Part shown: piece after piece, positions 42,992 to 51,500 of the stretch | How the letters are laid out: each line of letters begins with the position of its first letter | Position numbering within the stretch: the first letter of the stretch is position 1 | From: JADKAV01 sp963732355 | Lineage (GTDB): Bacteria > Actinomycetota > Actinomycetes > S36-B12 > UBA10799 | NCBI GenBank assembly: GCA_963732355.1 | Contig: CAVSZD010000006.1 | Location: 310,001 to 374,000 of the forward strand | Direction of reading: 5' to 3' | Length of the DNA: 64,000 nt | Translations under genes and position numbers: made by a program | Notes under the pieces: generated by a model | Seen by the model: the letters and a program-made list of their open reading frames with translations, nothing else | Database searches by the model: none | Told to the model about the DNA's origin: nothing

Positions 42992-43894
42992 TCACAATCC
43001 CGCGGCGAAGACCCTCCTCGCGTAGTCGAGGGTCGCCAGGGCCACAGGTGCTCGCTTGGCCATGACCATTGAGTTGGTTCCCATGATTGAGCGCAGGTTT
43101 GCGTCAGGCGCCACGATCAGCACCCGAGTACCGGCAGCGCGGACCTTTCGGGCCTCCCGTTCCAGTTGTGCTCTTGCAGCCACCCTGGGTGCGTTTCCCG
43201 GGTCGCGGGCGAACCAGTCCGTGGTCGACAACGGCGCCGAGACGATCACGAGGTCCAACTGCTGGTCGGCAAGCAGGTCGAGGCTGACCATCGACCACGC
43301 GCCTCCGTCGACATACCTTCGACCATCGATCTTGACCGGGGCGAAGTAGCCGGGGACCGCGCAGGACGCCGATACGGCATCGCCGACATCGGCTTGGGCA
43401 TCCCGGCCGAAAGCTACCCGTCTCCCCGAATCAAGATCCACTGCGATCAGCCACATCGGCTTGTCGGGCCACCCGTTGAACAACCCCCGCAACCGCTGTG
43501 CCCCCGGGTCGACGGGTCGGGTCCCGACCGGCAGCAGGCCCGAGACGACAACACCGGGCGGGAACCGCCACGGGCCACGCAGCGCTGCCTTGAGCAATTC
43601 CGGCGAGGCCACTTGCCGCTTGCGGTCTGTGGGCGGCTGCGGATCGGACAGGGCCGGCATAGTTCCCAAGATGGCTCGACCCTGCGCCGACATCGGCTGT
43701 CCCGCGACCCTTGCGACGTAGTCCGAAGGCGGAAAACCGGAGCGCATCAGGGCGGCAGCTGTGGAACCTGCCGACGTGCCGACGATGACCTGCGCCTCGC
43801 GGGCGTCATAGTGCTCCGCCAGCGCCGATAGGACACCGGCGTGAAAAGCCGTTCCGGTCAAACCGCCGCCACCCAAGGCCAGTCCTATGCGCAC
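42992..43894 (-). CDS. Patatin-like phospholipase
   Basis: A 300-aa serine acyl hydrolase with a Ser-Asp dyad. GLALGGGGLTGTAFHAG (residues 4-20) is the oxyanion loop, VGTSAGSTAA near 39 contains the nucleophile, and YVDGGAWS near 195 holds the aspartate. It lacks a signal peptide, so the substrate is probably a cytoplasmic or inner-membrane lipid. TATTGT lies 6 bases before the start codon. The gene is divergent from the GNAT gene across 17 bases. Confidence 0.93.
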   Translation of the reverse strand: MRIGLALGGGGLTGTAFHAGVLSALAEHYDAREAQVIVGTSAGSTAAALMRSGFPPSDYVARVAGQPMSAQGRAILGTMPALSDPQPPTDRKRQVASPELLKAALRGPWRFPPGVVVSGLLPVGTRPVDPGAQRLRGLFNGWPDKPMWLIAVDLDSGRRVAFGRDAQADVGDAVSASCAVPGYFAPVKIDGRRYVDGGAWSMVSLDLLADQQLDLVIVSAPLSTTDWFARDPGNAPRVAARAQLEREARKVRAAGTRVLIVAPDANLRSIMGTNSMVMAKRAPVALATLDYARRVFAAGL

Positions 43895-43911
43895 TCCTCG
43901 ACAATAGGCAC

Positions 43912-44403
43912 GTGCAGATTCGAAGGGCCACGGCCGCAGACGTTGAAGCCGTGAACGCGATCATCGGCCAGGTATACGTAGGCGAGGGCTGGGCCAACCC
44001 GATGCACTCACCGGACTATGTTCATTCGTTGCTGGACGGTGCGACCCGCATCGAGCAGGCCGAGGTCCTGATCGCGTCCGTCGACGATGAGCCGGTCGGC
44101 TCGGTCACCGTGACCGACGGGCCGCCGCTGGCCAACATCGCGCGACCCGGCGAGCTGGAGGTGCGGATGCTCGCAGTGTTGCCAAGCGCGCGGCGGCTCG
44201 GGGTGGCGGCAGCCTTGATGCAATCCGCGGAGGACCTCGCGGTGACACGCGGCAAGCGGCGCGTGGTCCTGTCGACCGACCCAGCCATGGCTGCGGCCCA
44301 GGGGCTTTACACCGCCCGCGGATACCGCCGCACGCCGGAGCGGGACTGGGAGATCAACGGTTCTCACTTGATCACCTATTCGCTGGACGTGGGGTCGGAC
44401 TGA
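43912..44403 (+). CDS. GNAT-family N-acetyltransferase
   Basis: A 163-aa acetyl-CoA-dependent acetyltransferase. LEVRMLAVLPSARRLGVAAALMQ near residues 81-103 contains the pyrophosphate-binding loop in the slightly relaxed form RRLGVA, and GLYTARGYRRTPERDW near 128 is the C-terminal block. Substrate unknown. It starts at GTG, only 17 bases from the divergent patatin gene. The VKOR gene follows after about 100 bases and has its own promoter-like element. Confidence 0.9.
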   Translation: MQIRRATAADVEAVNAIIGQVYVGEGWANPMHSPDYVHSLLDGATRIEQAEVLIASVDDEPVGSVTVTDGPPLANIARPGELEVRMLAVLPSARRLGVAAALMQSAEDLAVTRGKRRVVLSTDPAMAAAQGLYTARGYRRTPERDWEINGSHLITYSLDVGSD

Positions 44404-44505
44404 TCCGGGGGCAGCACCTCGCCCCGCTCGCGGCCCTAGTCGAGGACGAGGCGACAAGGACCCGACTGATGCATGCGGTGCACCCCACCCCGGATACTGA
44501 GATCT

Positions 44506-45111
44506 GTGACCACCACCGCGGACCTTGATGTGCGACCCGTGTACGTGCGCCGCCACACCTGGGCGTACACCGAGATGCTCGTGTCGTCACTGCTGGGCCT
44601 GGTCGCGTCCCTGGTGTTGTCCATCGATGCCATTGCCCTGGCCGCCGACCCCAATGCCGAACTGTCCTGCAACATCAACTCGAAGATCTCCTGTGGCGCG
44701 GTCGGTACGACCTGGCAGGCGAACCTCTTCGGATTTCCCAACGCATTCCTGGGCTTGATCGCCGAGCCGGTCGTCATCACGGTCGCCACCGCGGCACTGG
44801 GCGGCGTCCGCTTCCCCCGCTGGTTCATGATCACTGCTCAGGTCATCTACTCCATCGGATTGGCCTTCGCGTACTGGCTGTTCTACGAGGCTTACTTCGT
44901 GATCGGAGCGCTGTGCCCCTGGTGCTTGCTCATAACCGTGACGACCACGTTGGTGTTCATGTCCATGACGCGGGTCAATCTGCTCGACGGCAACCTCGGC
45001 CGACGCCTGCAGGAATGGAGTCGCGCACCCCTGTCCTACGGCGCCGACATCGCGGGCACACTGCTGATCATTGCGATCATCGCCGCAATGGTCATTGGCC
45101 GCTACCTCTGA
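44506..45111 (+). CDS. Vitamin K epoxide reductase family protein
   Basis: A 201-aa membrane protein with about five helices. The active-site pair is CPWC near residue 142, and the loop cysteines lie in LSCNINSKISCG near 53-64. VKOR proteins reoxidise DsbA-like thiol oxidases in actinobacteria and pass electrons to quinones, so this is the likely source of disulfide power for secreted proteins. No fused thioredoxin domain is present. GATACT lies 7 bases before the GTG start. The gene converges on the carotenoid oxygenase. Confidence 0.93.
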   Translation: MTTTADLDVRPVYVRRHTWAYTEMLVSSLLGLVASLVLSIDAIALAADPNAELSCNINSKISCGAVGTTWQANLFGFPNAFLGLIAEPVVITVATAALGGVRFPRWFMITAQVIYSIGLAFAYWLFYEAYFVIGALCPWCLLITVTTTLVFMSMTRVNLLDGNLGRRLQEWSRAPLSYGADIAGTLLIIAIIAAMVIGRYL

Positions 45112-45114
45112 GTC

Positions 45115-46587
45115 TCAGGCAGCGTCCCAACCCGGAAGGGCACTGCCCGGCGCCCAGGTCGAGTGGGTTCCGCTGCTGATCCGCTCGGGCAGCCGCACCC
45201 GCGCGATGGGACCGTCGGCGACCCGAGTCGCGTCGAAGACCAGGGCATGCGAGCAGTCGTTAATCACGTCGATGCTGAACGTGACGAGGTACCCGTCGTC
45301 CTCCCCGGCACTGCCCACACGTGGGGCCATCGCCGTCTCACTGCAGAACACACCGTCGGGTAGCGCGTAACTCTCCTGCCCACCGGTCAAGACGTCATGC
45401 TTCACCAAGCCGTTGAACACGAACTTCCCCGGTACGGCGGTCGCCGCGTAGGTGTAGCGGTGCTGGCGACCACCGTGCAAGCCGTTTATCATCCCGAACT
45501 CGGTGATCGAGTCTGAGAGGCGTTCCTCCTTGACCAACCCGGTGGCGAGGTTCAAGCGCCAGCGATGCAGATGGGTCTGCATGCCATCCAGGGAGATGAA
45601 CCGCGAGAGCCGCTCGTAGTAGGACGCCTCCGGGCTAACGCTGGGCTGCGGGTCGTCCTGGAAGAACCCGTCGAGGATGATCTCGTCACCGTCCTCGTAG
45701 GCGTTGACCCAGTGCAGGACATACGTAGGCGCGGCATCGAACCAACGGATCTGCTCAGGGTTACCCCGACGTGGGATCACGCCGAGCCGGGTGGGCAGTT
45801 CACGGTGGAACATCGGCGCATAGACACCCTTGGGAATCAACTCGGGCTCCCAGAACAGCGGACAGTCGTTGAGGATCGCGTAGTTCTGCGTGAAGGCCAT
45901 GTCGTGCGGAATGCGCGGCCCGGGCAGGTCGATCGGTACGTAGTGGACCAGCGTGTCGGTCTCATCCACCACGCCGTAGTTGAGGAAGGGCTCGTCGATG
46001 CTGTAGTTGAAGAACATCAACTCGCCGGTGTGCTCGTCCAGCTTCGGATGCGCGCTGGTGCCGCGTTCGGGGGTCCAGGCCGCCTTACCGCGTGGGTCGA
46101 GGGTCAGCGGGTCGAGGCGGTAGGCGTCGCCGCACTCGAAATGCGCCGACAGTGCAAAACCGTTGTGCACCACCACGTCGGTGCTGGATGCGTCCTTGAG
46201 CAGGTGTCGGGCACCAACGCCTCGCCGCTTGGCCTTGTCGGGGCGTTCGGCCAAGCCTGCCCACAACGGACCGCCCTGCTGCTGCTCGGCCAACAGGCCG
46301 TCGGTGCGCACGAACTTGTTGCGATAGAAGGCCCGACCGTCCTTGAACCCGACCATGTGGATCATCCCATCACCGTCGAACGGGTGGTAACGCCCGATCG
46401 CGGGATGCACGGGGTTCTCGGTGTTCCGCAGGTAGATGCCGTCGAGGTCCGTGGGCAACTCGCCCTCAACCTCTAGGTCGTCTGCGCGCCACTCGGTGTT
46501 CTGCGGCCGCCACGGACCGGTTCGGTATGGGTGGTCGTCGTCCGCCGGCAGGGTGCTGAGCATGCGACCAACGATTTCGATGTCCAT
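45115..46587 (-). CDS. Carotenoid cleavage oxygenase (RPE65/CCD family)
   Basis: A 490-aa non-heme iron dioxygenase. The seven-bladed fold needs four iron-binding histidines, visible here in the TSAHPKLDE, IPHDMAF, VLHWVNAYE and GTHSTWAPG blocks. NGFALSAHFECGDAYRLDP is also family-typical. The substrate may be an apocarotenoid or a stilbene-like phenolic. ATG 46587 gives a standard N-terminus and has TACCCT 6 bases upstream. A 68-bp palindrome separates it from the upstream SulP gene. Confidence 0.93.
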   Translation of the reverse strand: MDIEIVGRMLSTLPADDDHPYRTGPWRPQNTEWRADDLEVEGELPTDLDGIYLRNTENPVHPAIGRYHPFDGDGMIHMVGFKDGRAFYRNKFVRTDGLLAEQQQGGPLWAGLAERPDKAKRRGVGARHLLKDASSTDVVVHNGFALSAHFECGDAYRLDPLTLDPRGKAAWTPERGTSAHPKLDEHTGELMFFNYSIDEPFLNYGVVDETDTLVHYVPIDLPGPRIPHDMAFTQNYAILNDCPLFWEPELIPKGVYAPMFHRELPTRLGVIPRRGNPEQIRWFDAAPTYVLHWVNAYEDGDEIILDGFFQDDPQPSVSPEASYYERLSRFISLDGMQTHLHRWRLNLATGLVKEERLSDSITEFGMINGLHGGRQHRYTYAATAVPGKFVFNGLVKHDVLTGGQESYALPDGVFCSETAMAPRVGSAGEDDGYLVTFSIDVINDCSHALVFDATRVADGPIARVRLPERISSGTHSTWAPGSALPGWDAA

Positions 46588-46593
46588 GGGGCC

Positions 46594-46599
46594 AGGGTA
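46594..46599 (-). promoter_or_regulatory. Leaderless -10 hexamer for the carotenoid oxygenase
   Basis: TACCCT on the minus strand ends 6 bases before the ATG at 46587. Confidence 0.5.
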
Positions 46600-46652
46600 G
46601 GCCGTGACGTGGCTTTCGGTGAGGCGTTCAACAGGCCCCACCTGGGCAGTTG

Positions 46653-46720
46653 GTTAGAGGTTGTGCTGTTGGTTAGCGAAACAACGCGTGGATTCGCTAA
46701 CCAGGACCACAACCTCTAAC
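46653..46720 (+). repeat. 68-bp palindromic element, copy 5
   Basis: It lies between two minus-strand genes, after the SulP stop. The right arm contains CCAGGACCAC, breaking three pairs. The right flank GCGGGCGGTTCAGGC is shared base for base with copy 6, so these two copies were duplicated together with flanking sequence or inserted in related sites. Confidence 0.93.
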
Positions 46721-46739
46721 GCGGGCGGTTCAGGCAGCG

Positions 46740-48458
46740 TCAGGCCAGGTGGTGACCATCTCGAGCCACGTGGCGCCGCGCATGTTGGATCGCGTCCGGC
46801 GTGTGTTCGAAAACGTGATTCTGGTCGGTGAGGTGCTCCAGGATTCCTGTGGCCTGCAGTCGGGCTGTGAATCGGGTAGGCAACCCCGAGACAAGAACTG
46901 CGATTCCACGGTCCTCAAGACTTCCGATCGTGTCAGACAAGACAAAAGCGCCGGTGGCGTCCAACGTCGTGACGTGAGACAGGCGCAGGATGACAACCCG
47001 GATATCGGTGACCTCGGCAAGCTCCAGCAGTGCGGTGTGTGCACCACCGAAGAACAGAGGCCCCTCGAAGCGAAAGGCCACGATGTGCTCGTCGAGCAGC
47101 GCCCGCTCCTCAGCGGTGTGGGGGTCGAATCCATGCACACTTGTTTCCAGGGGAGTCTCAGTCAGCGTCGCCGACCTGGCCACCTGCCGCAACGCCATAC
47201 CGCCCGCCACGACGATTCCAAGGATGACTGCCGTGACAAGGTCGAGGGCGACAGTCGCTACGAAGGTCACTGCCAGAACCAGAGCGTCGCTGCGTCCCGA
47301 TCGCAACAGTGCCCGCAAACTCGACACCTCCACCATCCGCAGTGCGGTGGCGATCAGAACCCCCGCCAGGGCCGCCAAAGGGATGAGGCCCACGACGGTC
47401 CCCAACGCCAGGACCACCAGCAACAGAACCGCTGACTGGACCAGGGCTGCAAGGCGCGACACGGCTCCGGACCTCACATTCACCGCGGTGCGCGCAATCG
47501 CAGCGGTAGCCGGGATCCCGCCGAACAGCGGGCTGGCTAGGTTCGCGAGCCCCTGTCCGAAGAGTTCCCTGTCGGGGTCGTGACGCTGCGAAACACTCAT
47601 TGCGTCGGCGACCGTGGCCGACAGCAGACTCTCGAGGGCGGCCAATGCCGCTACCGCGACTGCCGGAGCCGCCAGGATCTTCAAGTCCGCAGCATCGAAT
47701 GCGGGAAGGCTGGGTGTGGGAAACCCCGATGGCAAGGCTCCGATCACCCGCACGTCGAAGTCGCCGAACTGGACAATGAGCGTCGCGGCGACGACAGCCA
47801 GCAGCGCAATAGGAACGGCCGGCTTTATCCGTGCCCGAGCCGCCACCACCATGCTTGCGGCCACCCCCAACGCGATCAGCACCGGAGCCCAATCCGGCGA
47901 AGTCAGCCATTCGCCGACCGCCCGCACGGCCGTCAGCACCACCTGCTCGCCGTCGGCCTGCACACCCAGAGCAGCGGGCACCTGCTGCAGAGCAATGATG
48001 ACGGCGATGCCCAGAGTGAACCCCTCGATCACCGGCAGCGGGATGAACCGCACATACCTTCCCAGTCCGGCATAGGACATCACAATCAGCAGCAGCCCGG
48101 CTATGAGGCCGACCACCAGCACGCCGTTCACCCCAAACGCAGCGACGATGGGTACCAGTACGACTGTCATCGCCCCGGTCGGTCCGGAGATCTGGACGTT
48201 ACTGCCCCCGAACAGCGCCGCTACCGTCCCGGCCACGATGGCGGTCATCAGACCTGCTGCCGCACCCAGCCCGGACGTGATCCCGAATGCCAGGGCAAGC
48301 GGGAGGGCCACGACCCCGACGGTGAGTCCGGCAACCAGGTCCCGCTGCGGCGCGATGGCCATCGCGCGGTAGTCGGACTGATGCGGGAGCAAGGCGCGAG
48401 ATCGTCGCCACACCCAACCCGCGCCCCTCCAGACCTCGCGACTCCAGCCCGAACTCAC
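46740..48458 (-). CDS. SulP-family anion transporter with STAS domain
   Basis: A 572-aa transporter of the SLC26/SulP family: about 12-14 hydrophobic segments to residue 425, including the signature GITSGLGAAAGLMTAIVAG and SGPTGAMTVVLVP, then a C-terminal STAS domain (VVILRLSHVTTLDATGAFVL). Family members move sulfate, bicarbonate, dicarboxylates or molybdate. Starting at GTG, it overlaps the ArsR-type gene by GTGA and so is co-translated with that repressor. Metal or anion feedback on its own synthesis is implied. Confidence 0.92.
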   Translation of the reverse strand: MSSGWSREVWRGAGWVWRRSRALLPHQSDYRAMAIAPQRDLVAGLTVGVVALPLALAFGITSGLGAAAGLMTAIVAGTVAALFGGSNVQISGPTGAMTVVLVPIVAAFGVNGVLVVGLIAGLLLIVMSYAGLGRYVRFIPLPVIEGFTLGIAVIIALQQVPAALGVQADGEQVVLTAVRAVGEWLTSPDWAPVLIALGVAASMVVAARARIKPAVPIALLAVVAATLIVQFGDFDVRVIGALPSGFPTPSLPAFDAADLKILAAPAVAVAALAALESLLSATVADAMSVSQRHDPDRELFGQGLANLASPLFGGIPATAAIARTAVNVRSGAVSRLAALVQSAVLLLVVLALGTVVGLIPLAALAGVLIATALRMVEVSSLRALLRSGRSDALVLAVTFVATVALDLVTAVILGIVVAGGMALRQVARSATLTETPLETSVHGFDPHTAEERALLDEHIVAFRFEGPLFFGGAHTALLELAEVTDIRVVILRLSHVTTLDATGAFVLSDTIGSLEDRGIAVLVSGLPTRFTARLQATGILEHLTDQNHVFEHTPDAIQHARRHVARDGHHLA

Positions 48459-48793
48459 GAGGCAGCCGCGGGCGGTGTGAGATCGTCCACCAAACCCCCG
48501 TGAGCAGCAGCCTTTGTCTGCAGAATCTCCCGGGCAGCGCCTAAGAGGTCCTCCACCGCAGGTAGGGCCAGCGAGTAGACAACCTCACCGGACTCGTGGC
48601 GTTTGCTCACCAGCCCAGCAAGCCGCAGAACCGAGAGTTGCTGGGAGAGGCTCGCCGCTTCCACATCGATCGCCGATCGCAGTTGGTGAACCGCCTTGTC
48701 CCCCTCTGCGAGAAGTTCGAGGATGCGAATTCGTGCCGGGTGGCCCAGCGTTCTGAAGAACTCCGCTTTGGCCTGGTAAAGGGGCACGGGCAT
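48455..48793 (-). CDS. ArsR/SmtB-family repressor
   Basis: A 112-aa winged-helix repressor. The HTH region is VHQLRSAIDVEAASLSQQLSVLRLAGLVSKRHESGEVVYSL near residues 35-75. No CxC metal site (as in ArsR) or obvious alpha5 metal site is seen, and no cysteine is present at all, so a non-metal or pH/anion signal is possible. AGAGGA lies 7 bases before the ATG. An inverted repeat just upstream is its probable operator. It is first in a two-gene operon with SulP. Confidence 0.92.
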   Translation of the reverse strand: MPVPLYQAKAEFFRTLGHPARIRILELLAEGDKAVHQLRSAIDVEAASLSQQLSVLRLAGLVSKRHESGEVVYSLALPAVEDLLGAAREILQTKAAAHGGLVDDLTPPAAAS

Positions 48794-48808
48794 CGTCAGA
48801 TCCTCTCA

Positions 48809-48834
48809 CTTGCAGACTTATGCAACTCTGCAAG
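48809..48834. promoter_or_regulatory. Probable ArsR operator over the arsR-sulP promoter
   Basis: CTTGCAGA (48809-48816) and TCTGCAAG (48827-48834) form an inverted repeat with a 10-base spacer, 15 bases before the ArsR start. It overlaps the most likely promoter on the minus strand, as expected for autorepression. Confidence 0.65.
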
Positions 48835-48871
48835 AGTACCCGAGCGGTCGCGCGAGCCACCCACGCCGTTG

Positions 48872-48939
48872 GTTAGAGGTTGTGCTGTTGGTTAGCGAAA
48901 CAACGCGTGGATTCGCTAACCAGGACCACAACCTCTAAC
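48872..48939 (+). repeat. 68-bp palindromic element, copy 6
   Basis: Identical to copy 5 across all 68 bases and the next 15 bases. It lies between the arsR start and the thiolase stop, both on the minus strand. Confidence 0.93.
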
Positions 48940-48948
48940 GCGGGCGGT

Positions 48949-50136
48949 TCAGGCGCTCCCCACCACGAAGCTGACCGTCGTCGCGGTGCTGCCGCCGATG
49001 TTCAACGTCGCGAACCGGCGCGCTCCGGGCACCTGGTACTCACCAGCGGTCCCGGTGACCTGGCGGTGGGCGTCGAGCACCATCCGCACCCCGGTTGCCC
49101 CGACCGGGTGTCCCCCTCCGATCAAACCGCCGCTGGGGTTCATGGGGATCGATCCGCCGATCTCGAGCCGGCCGTCCTCCACGGCCTGCCATGAGCGGCC
49201 TGGCTCGGTGATGCCGAAGTGGTCGATGGCCATGTATTGGCTGGGGGTGAAGCAGTCGTGGGTCTCGATGCCGTCAACCTCGCTCACACCGGCAATCCCG
49301 GCGCGACCGAACGCGTCAGCAATGGTCGCGGCAACGTGCGGCATTACGAGCTCGCCACGAGCCTCGAGCTTGGGCCCAAGCGGCAACCCCACGGTTCGAT
49401 GCCCCCAGCCCAGGATCTGGGCGCCCGGGCGACGCCCGAACCGATCGGAAACCAGAACAACCCCGGCCGCACCGTCAGTCACTTGGCTGCAGTCATTGCG
49501 CCGCAGCCGACCCTCGACCACGGGATTGGCCACGTCGTCATTGCGGAACGAGTCGTCGGTGAACGTCCACGCGCGGGTTTGGGCCGCGGGGTTGCGTTTG
49601 GCGTTGGTCAGGTTGAGCCGGCCGATCGCGCGCAGGTGCTGGTCGTCCAGGCCGTATCGCAAGTCGTACTCGTCGGCCAATGCGCTGAACGACCACGGCC
49701 ACACGTACTTGGCCCCCTGCGCGTCGCGACCGACCCAAGCGGCCGCGCCCATGTACTGCGCGGCCTGGTCGCCCGGAACGCTGCGCTCCAACTCCGCCCC
49801 GAGAACGAGGGCCACGTCATAATGGCCTGCCTCAAGGTCGGCCATCGCCGCGAGCAGCGCGATCCCCCCGGATGCGCAGGCCGCCTCGTGGCGTGAGGCG
49901 GGAATCCCCGCGAGTCGGGGGTCCACGGTCGCCGGCATAGCCCCGAGGTGACCTTGCCCGGTGAACAACTGCCCAAAGGCATTGCCGACGTGGATCACAC
50001 CTACCTCGGCGGCGTCAATGCCTGCCGCCTCGAGTGTGCCTGCGACAACCTCGGCGACCATGTCCGAGACGTCGGCGCCCTCCTTGGTCCAGTTGCGCGC
50101 GAAGTCGGTCTGGTAGCCCCCGAGGATCCCGATCAT
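48949..50136 (-). CDS. Thiolase-superfamily acetyl-CoA acetyltransferase (SCP2-type)
   Basis: A 395-aa thiolase. The acyl-accepting cysteine is in HEAACASGGIAL near residue 85, the histidine motif is GGGHPVGATGVRM near 345, and NPSGGLIGGGHP precedes it. The C-terminal GGSTATTV lacks the usual second cysteine, as in SCP2-type thiolases of lipid metabolism. It probably acts in branched-chain or sterol side-chain beta-oxidation. TAGGCT lies 6 bases before the ATG. It is divergent from a second thiolase across 191 bases. Confidence 0.9.
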   Translation of the reverse strand: MIGILGGYQTDFARNWTKEGADVSDMVAEVVAGTLEAAGIDAAEVGVIHVGNAFGQLFTGQGHLGAMPATVDPRLAGIPASRHEAACASGGIALLAAMADLEAGHYDVALVLGAELERSVPGDQAAQYMGAAAWVGRDAQGAKYVWPWSFSALADEYDLRYGLDDQHLRAIGRLNLTNAKRNPAAQTRAWTFTDDSFRNDDVANPVVEGRLRRNDCSQVTDGAAGVVLVSDRFGRRPGAQILGWGHRTVGLPLGPKLEARGELVMPHVAATIADAFGRAGIAGVSEVDGIETHDCFTPSQYMAIDHFGITEPGRSWQAVEDGRLEIGGSIPMNPSGGLIGGGHPVGATGVRMVLDAHRQVTGTAGEYQVPGARRFATLNIGGSTATTVSFVVGSA

Positions 50137-50142
50137 GGCCTC

Positions 50143-50148
50143 AGCCTA
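50143..50148 (-). promoter_or_regulatory. Leaderless -10 hexamer for the SCP2-type thiolase
   Basis: TAGGCT on the minus strand ends 6 bases before the ATG at 50136. Confidence 0.5.
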
Positions 50149-50315
50149 AATGTCCTTCGCGCCGGGACAGCTTGGCCGTTGCCACATCTCGTGTCCTATC
50201 CCGGTTGTCGCAGCCCGGCCTTTCGGTGAAGATTGGACGACTCAGTGGGCGTTTCGTCACCAGAAGGCTCGCCAGGGCGCCGCGCAGACGGCAACCAGCG
50301 GTGCTGAACCCCAAT

Positions 50316-50321
50316 TAGTCT
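50316..50321 (+). promoter_or_regulatory. Leaderless -10 hexamer for the second thiolase
   Basis: TAGTCT ends 6 bases before the ATG at 50328. Confidence 0.5.
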
Positions 50322-50327
50322 GAGGCC

Positions 50328-51497
50328 ATGACCGATGTGTTCGTCCTCGACTGGGTTCGGACCCCGCGCGGTAAGGCAAGCCCCAAGGGTGGGCTTCACG
50401 AGCTGTCCGCAGTCGACCTGGTTACGGGCCTGCAGGCGGCGCTGGTCGAAAGGGGATTGGACCCCACTGCTGTCCAGGACGTGGTGCTCGGCATCGCCTC
50501 CCAAGTCGATGAGCAAGGCGCCGACCTCGCCCGAACGGCGAACCTGCTGTCGGGCTGGACAGCACCGGGTGTCACGCTCAACCGCTTCTGCGCGTCTGGC
50601 ATCGACGCTGTCGCCACGGCTGCGGCGCGTATCCGGGCCGGCGATATGGACCTGGTGGTCGCAGGTGGGGTGGAGACCGTCTCGCGGGTTCCGCTCTTCA
50701 GCGACCGCGGGTCGCTGTGGGCCGATCCCGCCGTGGTGACCGGCGTCGGTTCGGTGCACATGGGGATCGCGGCTGACCTCAACGCGACGCGCGAAGGGTT
50801 CACGCGTGAGCAGCTGGATGCCTACGCGTTGGAGACCCACTCCAAGGCTGCGGCGGCCTGGGATGCAGGGGCGTTCGACAGCAGCGTTATTGCGCTCAAC
50901 GCCATGCAACGCGATGAGCTGATCCGTCCGGCGATGACTGCCGAGTCGGTGGCATCGTTGCCGGCCGTCTTCACGAATCTGCCGCAGGACGACGAACTCG
51001 TGCTGACCCGCTTCGACGCGATCGAACATCTACACACGGTGGCAACCTCCCCGCAGATGGCCGACGCCGCCGCCCTTGTGGTCTTGGGGACCGCCGAGCA
51101 GGCGCAGCGCTTGGGAATGACGCCGCGGGCCCGCATCGTGAGCAGCGCGACGGCAACGTGCGATCCGGTGCTCATGCTTACCGCTGGCCAGGACGCGATG
51201 CAGAAGGCCATGGCCAAAGCGGGCCTGCGCGCGGCCGACATCGACGTCTTCGAGTTCGCCGAGGCGTTCGCCGCGTTGTGCCTGCGGTTCCGTCGCGATC
51301 TGGAAGCTGGCCCGGAGCGCATGAACCCAAACGGCGGCACCATCGCGATGGGCCATGCGTTCGGAGCCACCGGTGCGATCATGGTCGGGGGCTGCGTGGA
51401 CGCCCTGGAACAACGTGGTGGTCGCTACGGCGTCGCGGGGGTCAGCGGGGCGGCCGGGCTCGGGGTCGGGGTTGTCGTAGAGCGAATCGAGAGTTGA
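50328..51497 (+). CDS. Thiolase-family acyltransferase lacking the C-terminal catalytic cysteine
   Basis: A 389-aa FadA/AtoB-like thiolase. The first catalytic cysteine is present in LNRFCASGIDAV near residue 87. The GHP histidine motif is replaced by MGHAFGATGAIMV near 340, and the second active-site cysteine is replaced by serine in AGVSGAAGLGVG near the C-terminus (AGC codon). Claisen condensation or cleavage may be impaired or altered. It is divergent from another thiolase and 3 bases upstream of a DHFR-like gene in the same operon. Confidence 0.88.
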   Translation: MTDVFVLDWVRTPRGKASPKGGLHELSAVDLVTGLQAALVERGLDPTAVQDVVLGIASQVDEQGADLARTANLLSGWTAPGVTLNRFCASGIDAVATAAARIRAGDMDLVVAGGVETVSRVPLFSDRGSLWADPAVVTGVGSVHMGIAADLNATREGFTREQLDAYALETHSKAAAAWDAGAFDSSVIALNAMQRDELIRPAMTAESVASLPAVFTNLPQDDELVLTRFDAIEHLHTVATSPQMADAAALVVLGTAEQAQRLGMTPRARIVSSATATCDPVLMLTAGQDAMQKAMAKAGLRAADIDVFEFAEAFAALCLRFRRDLEAGPERMNPNGGTIAMGHAFGATGAIMVGGCVDALEQRGGRYGVAGVSGAAGLGVGVVVERIES

Positions 51498-51500
51498 CCC

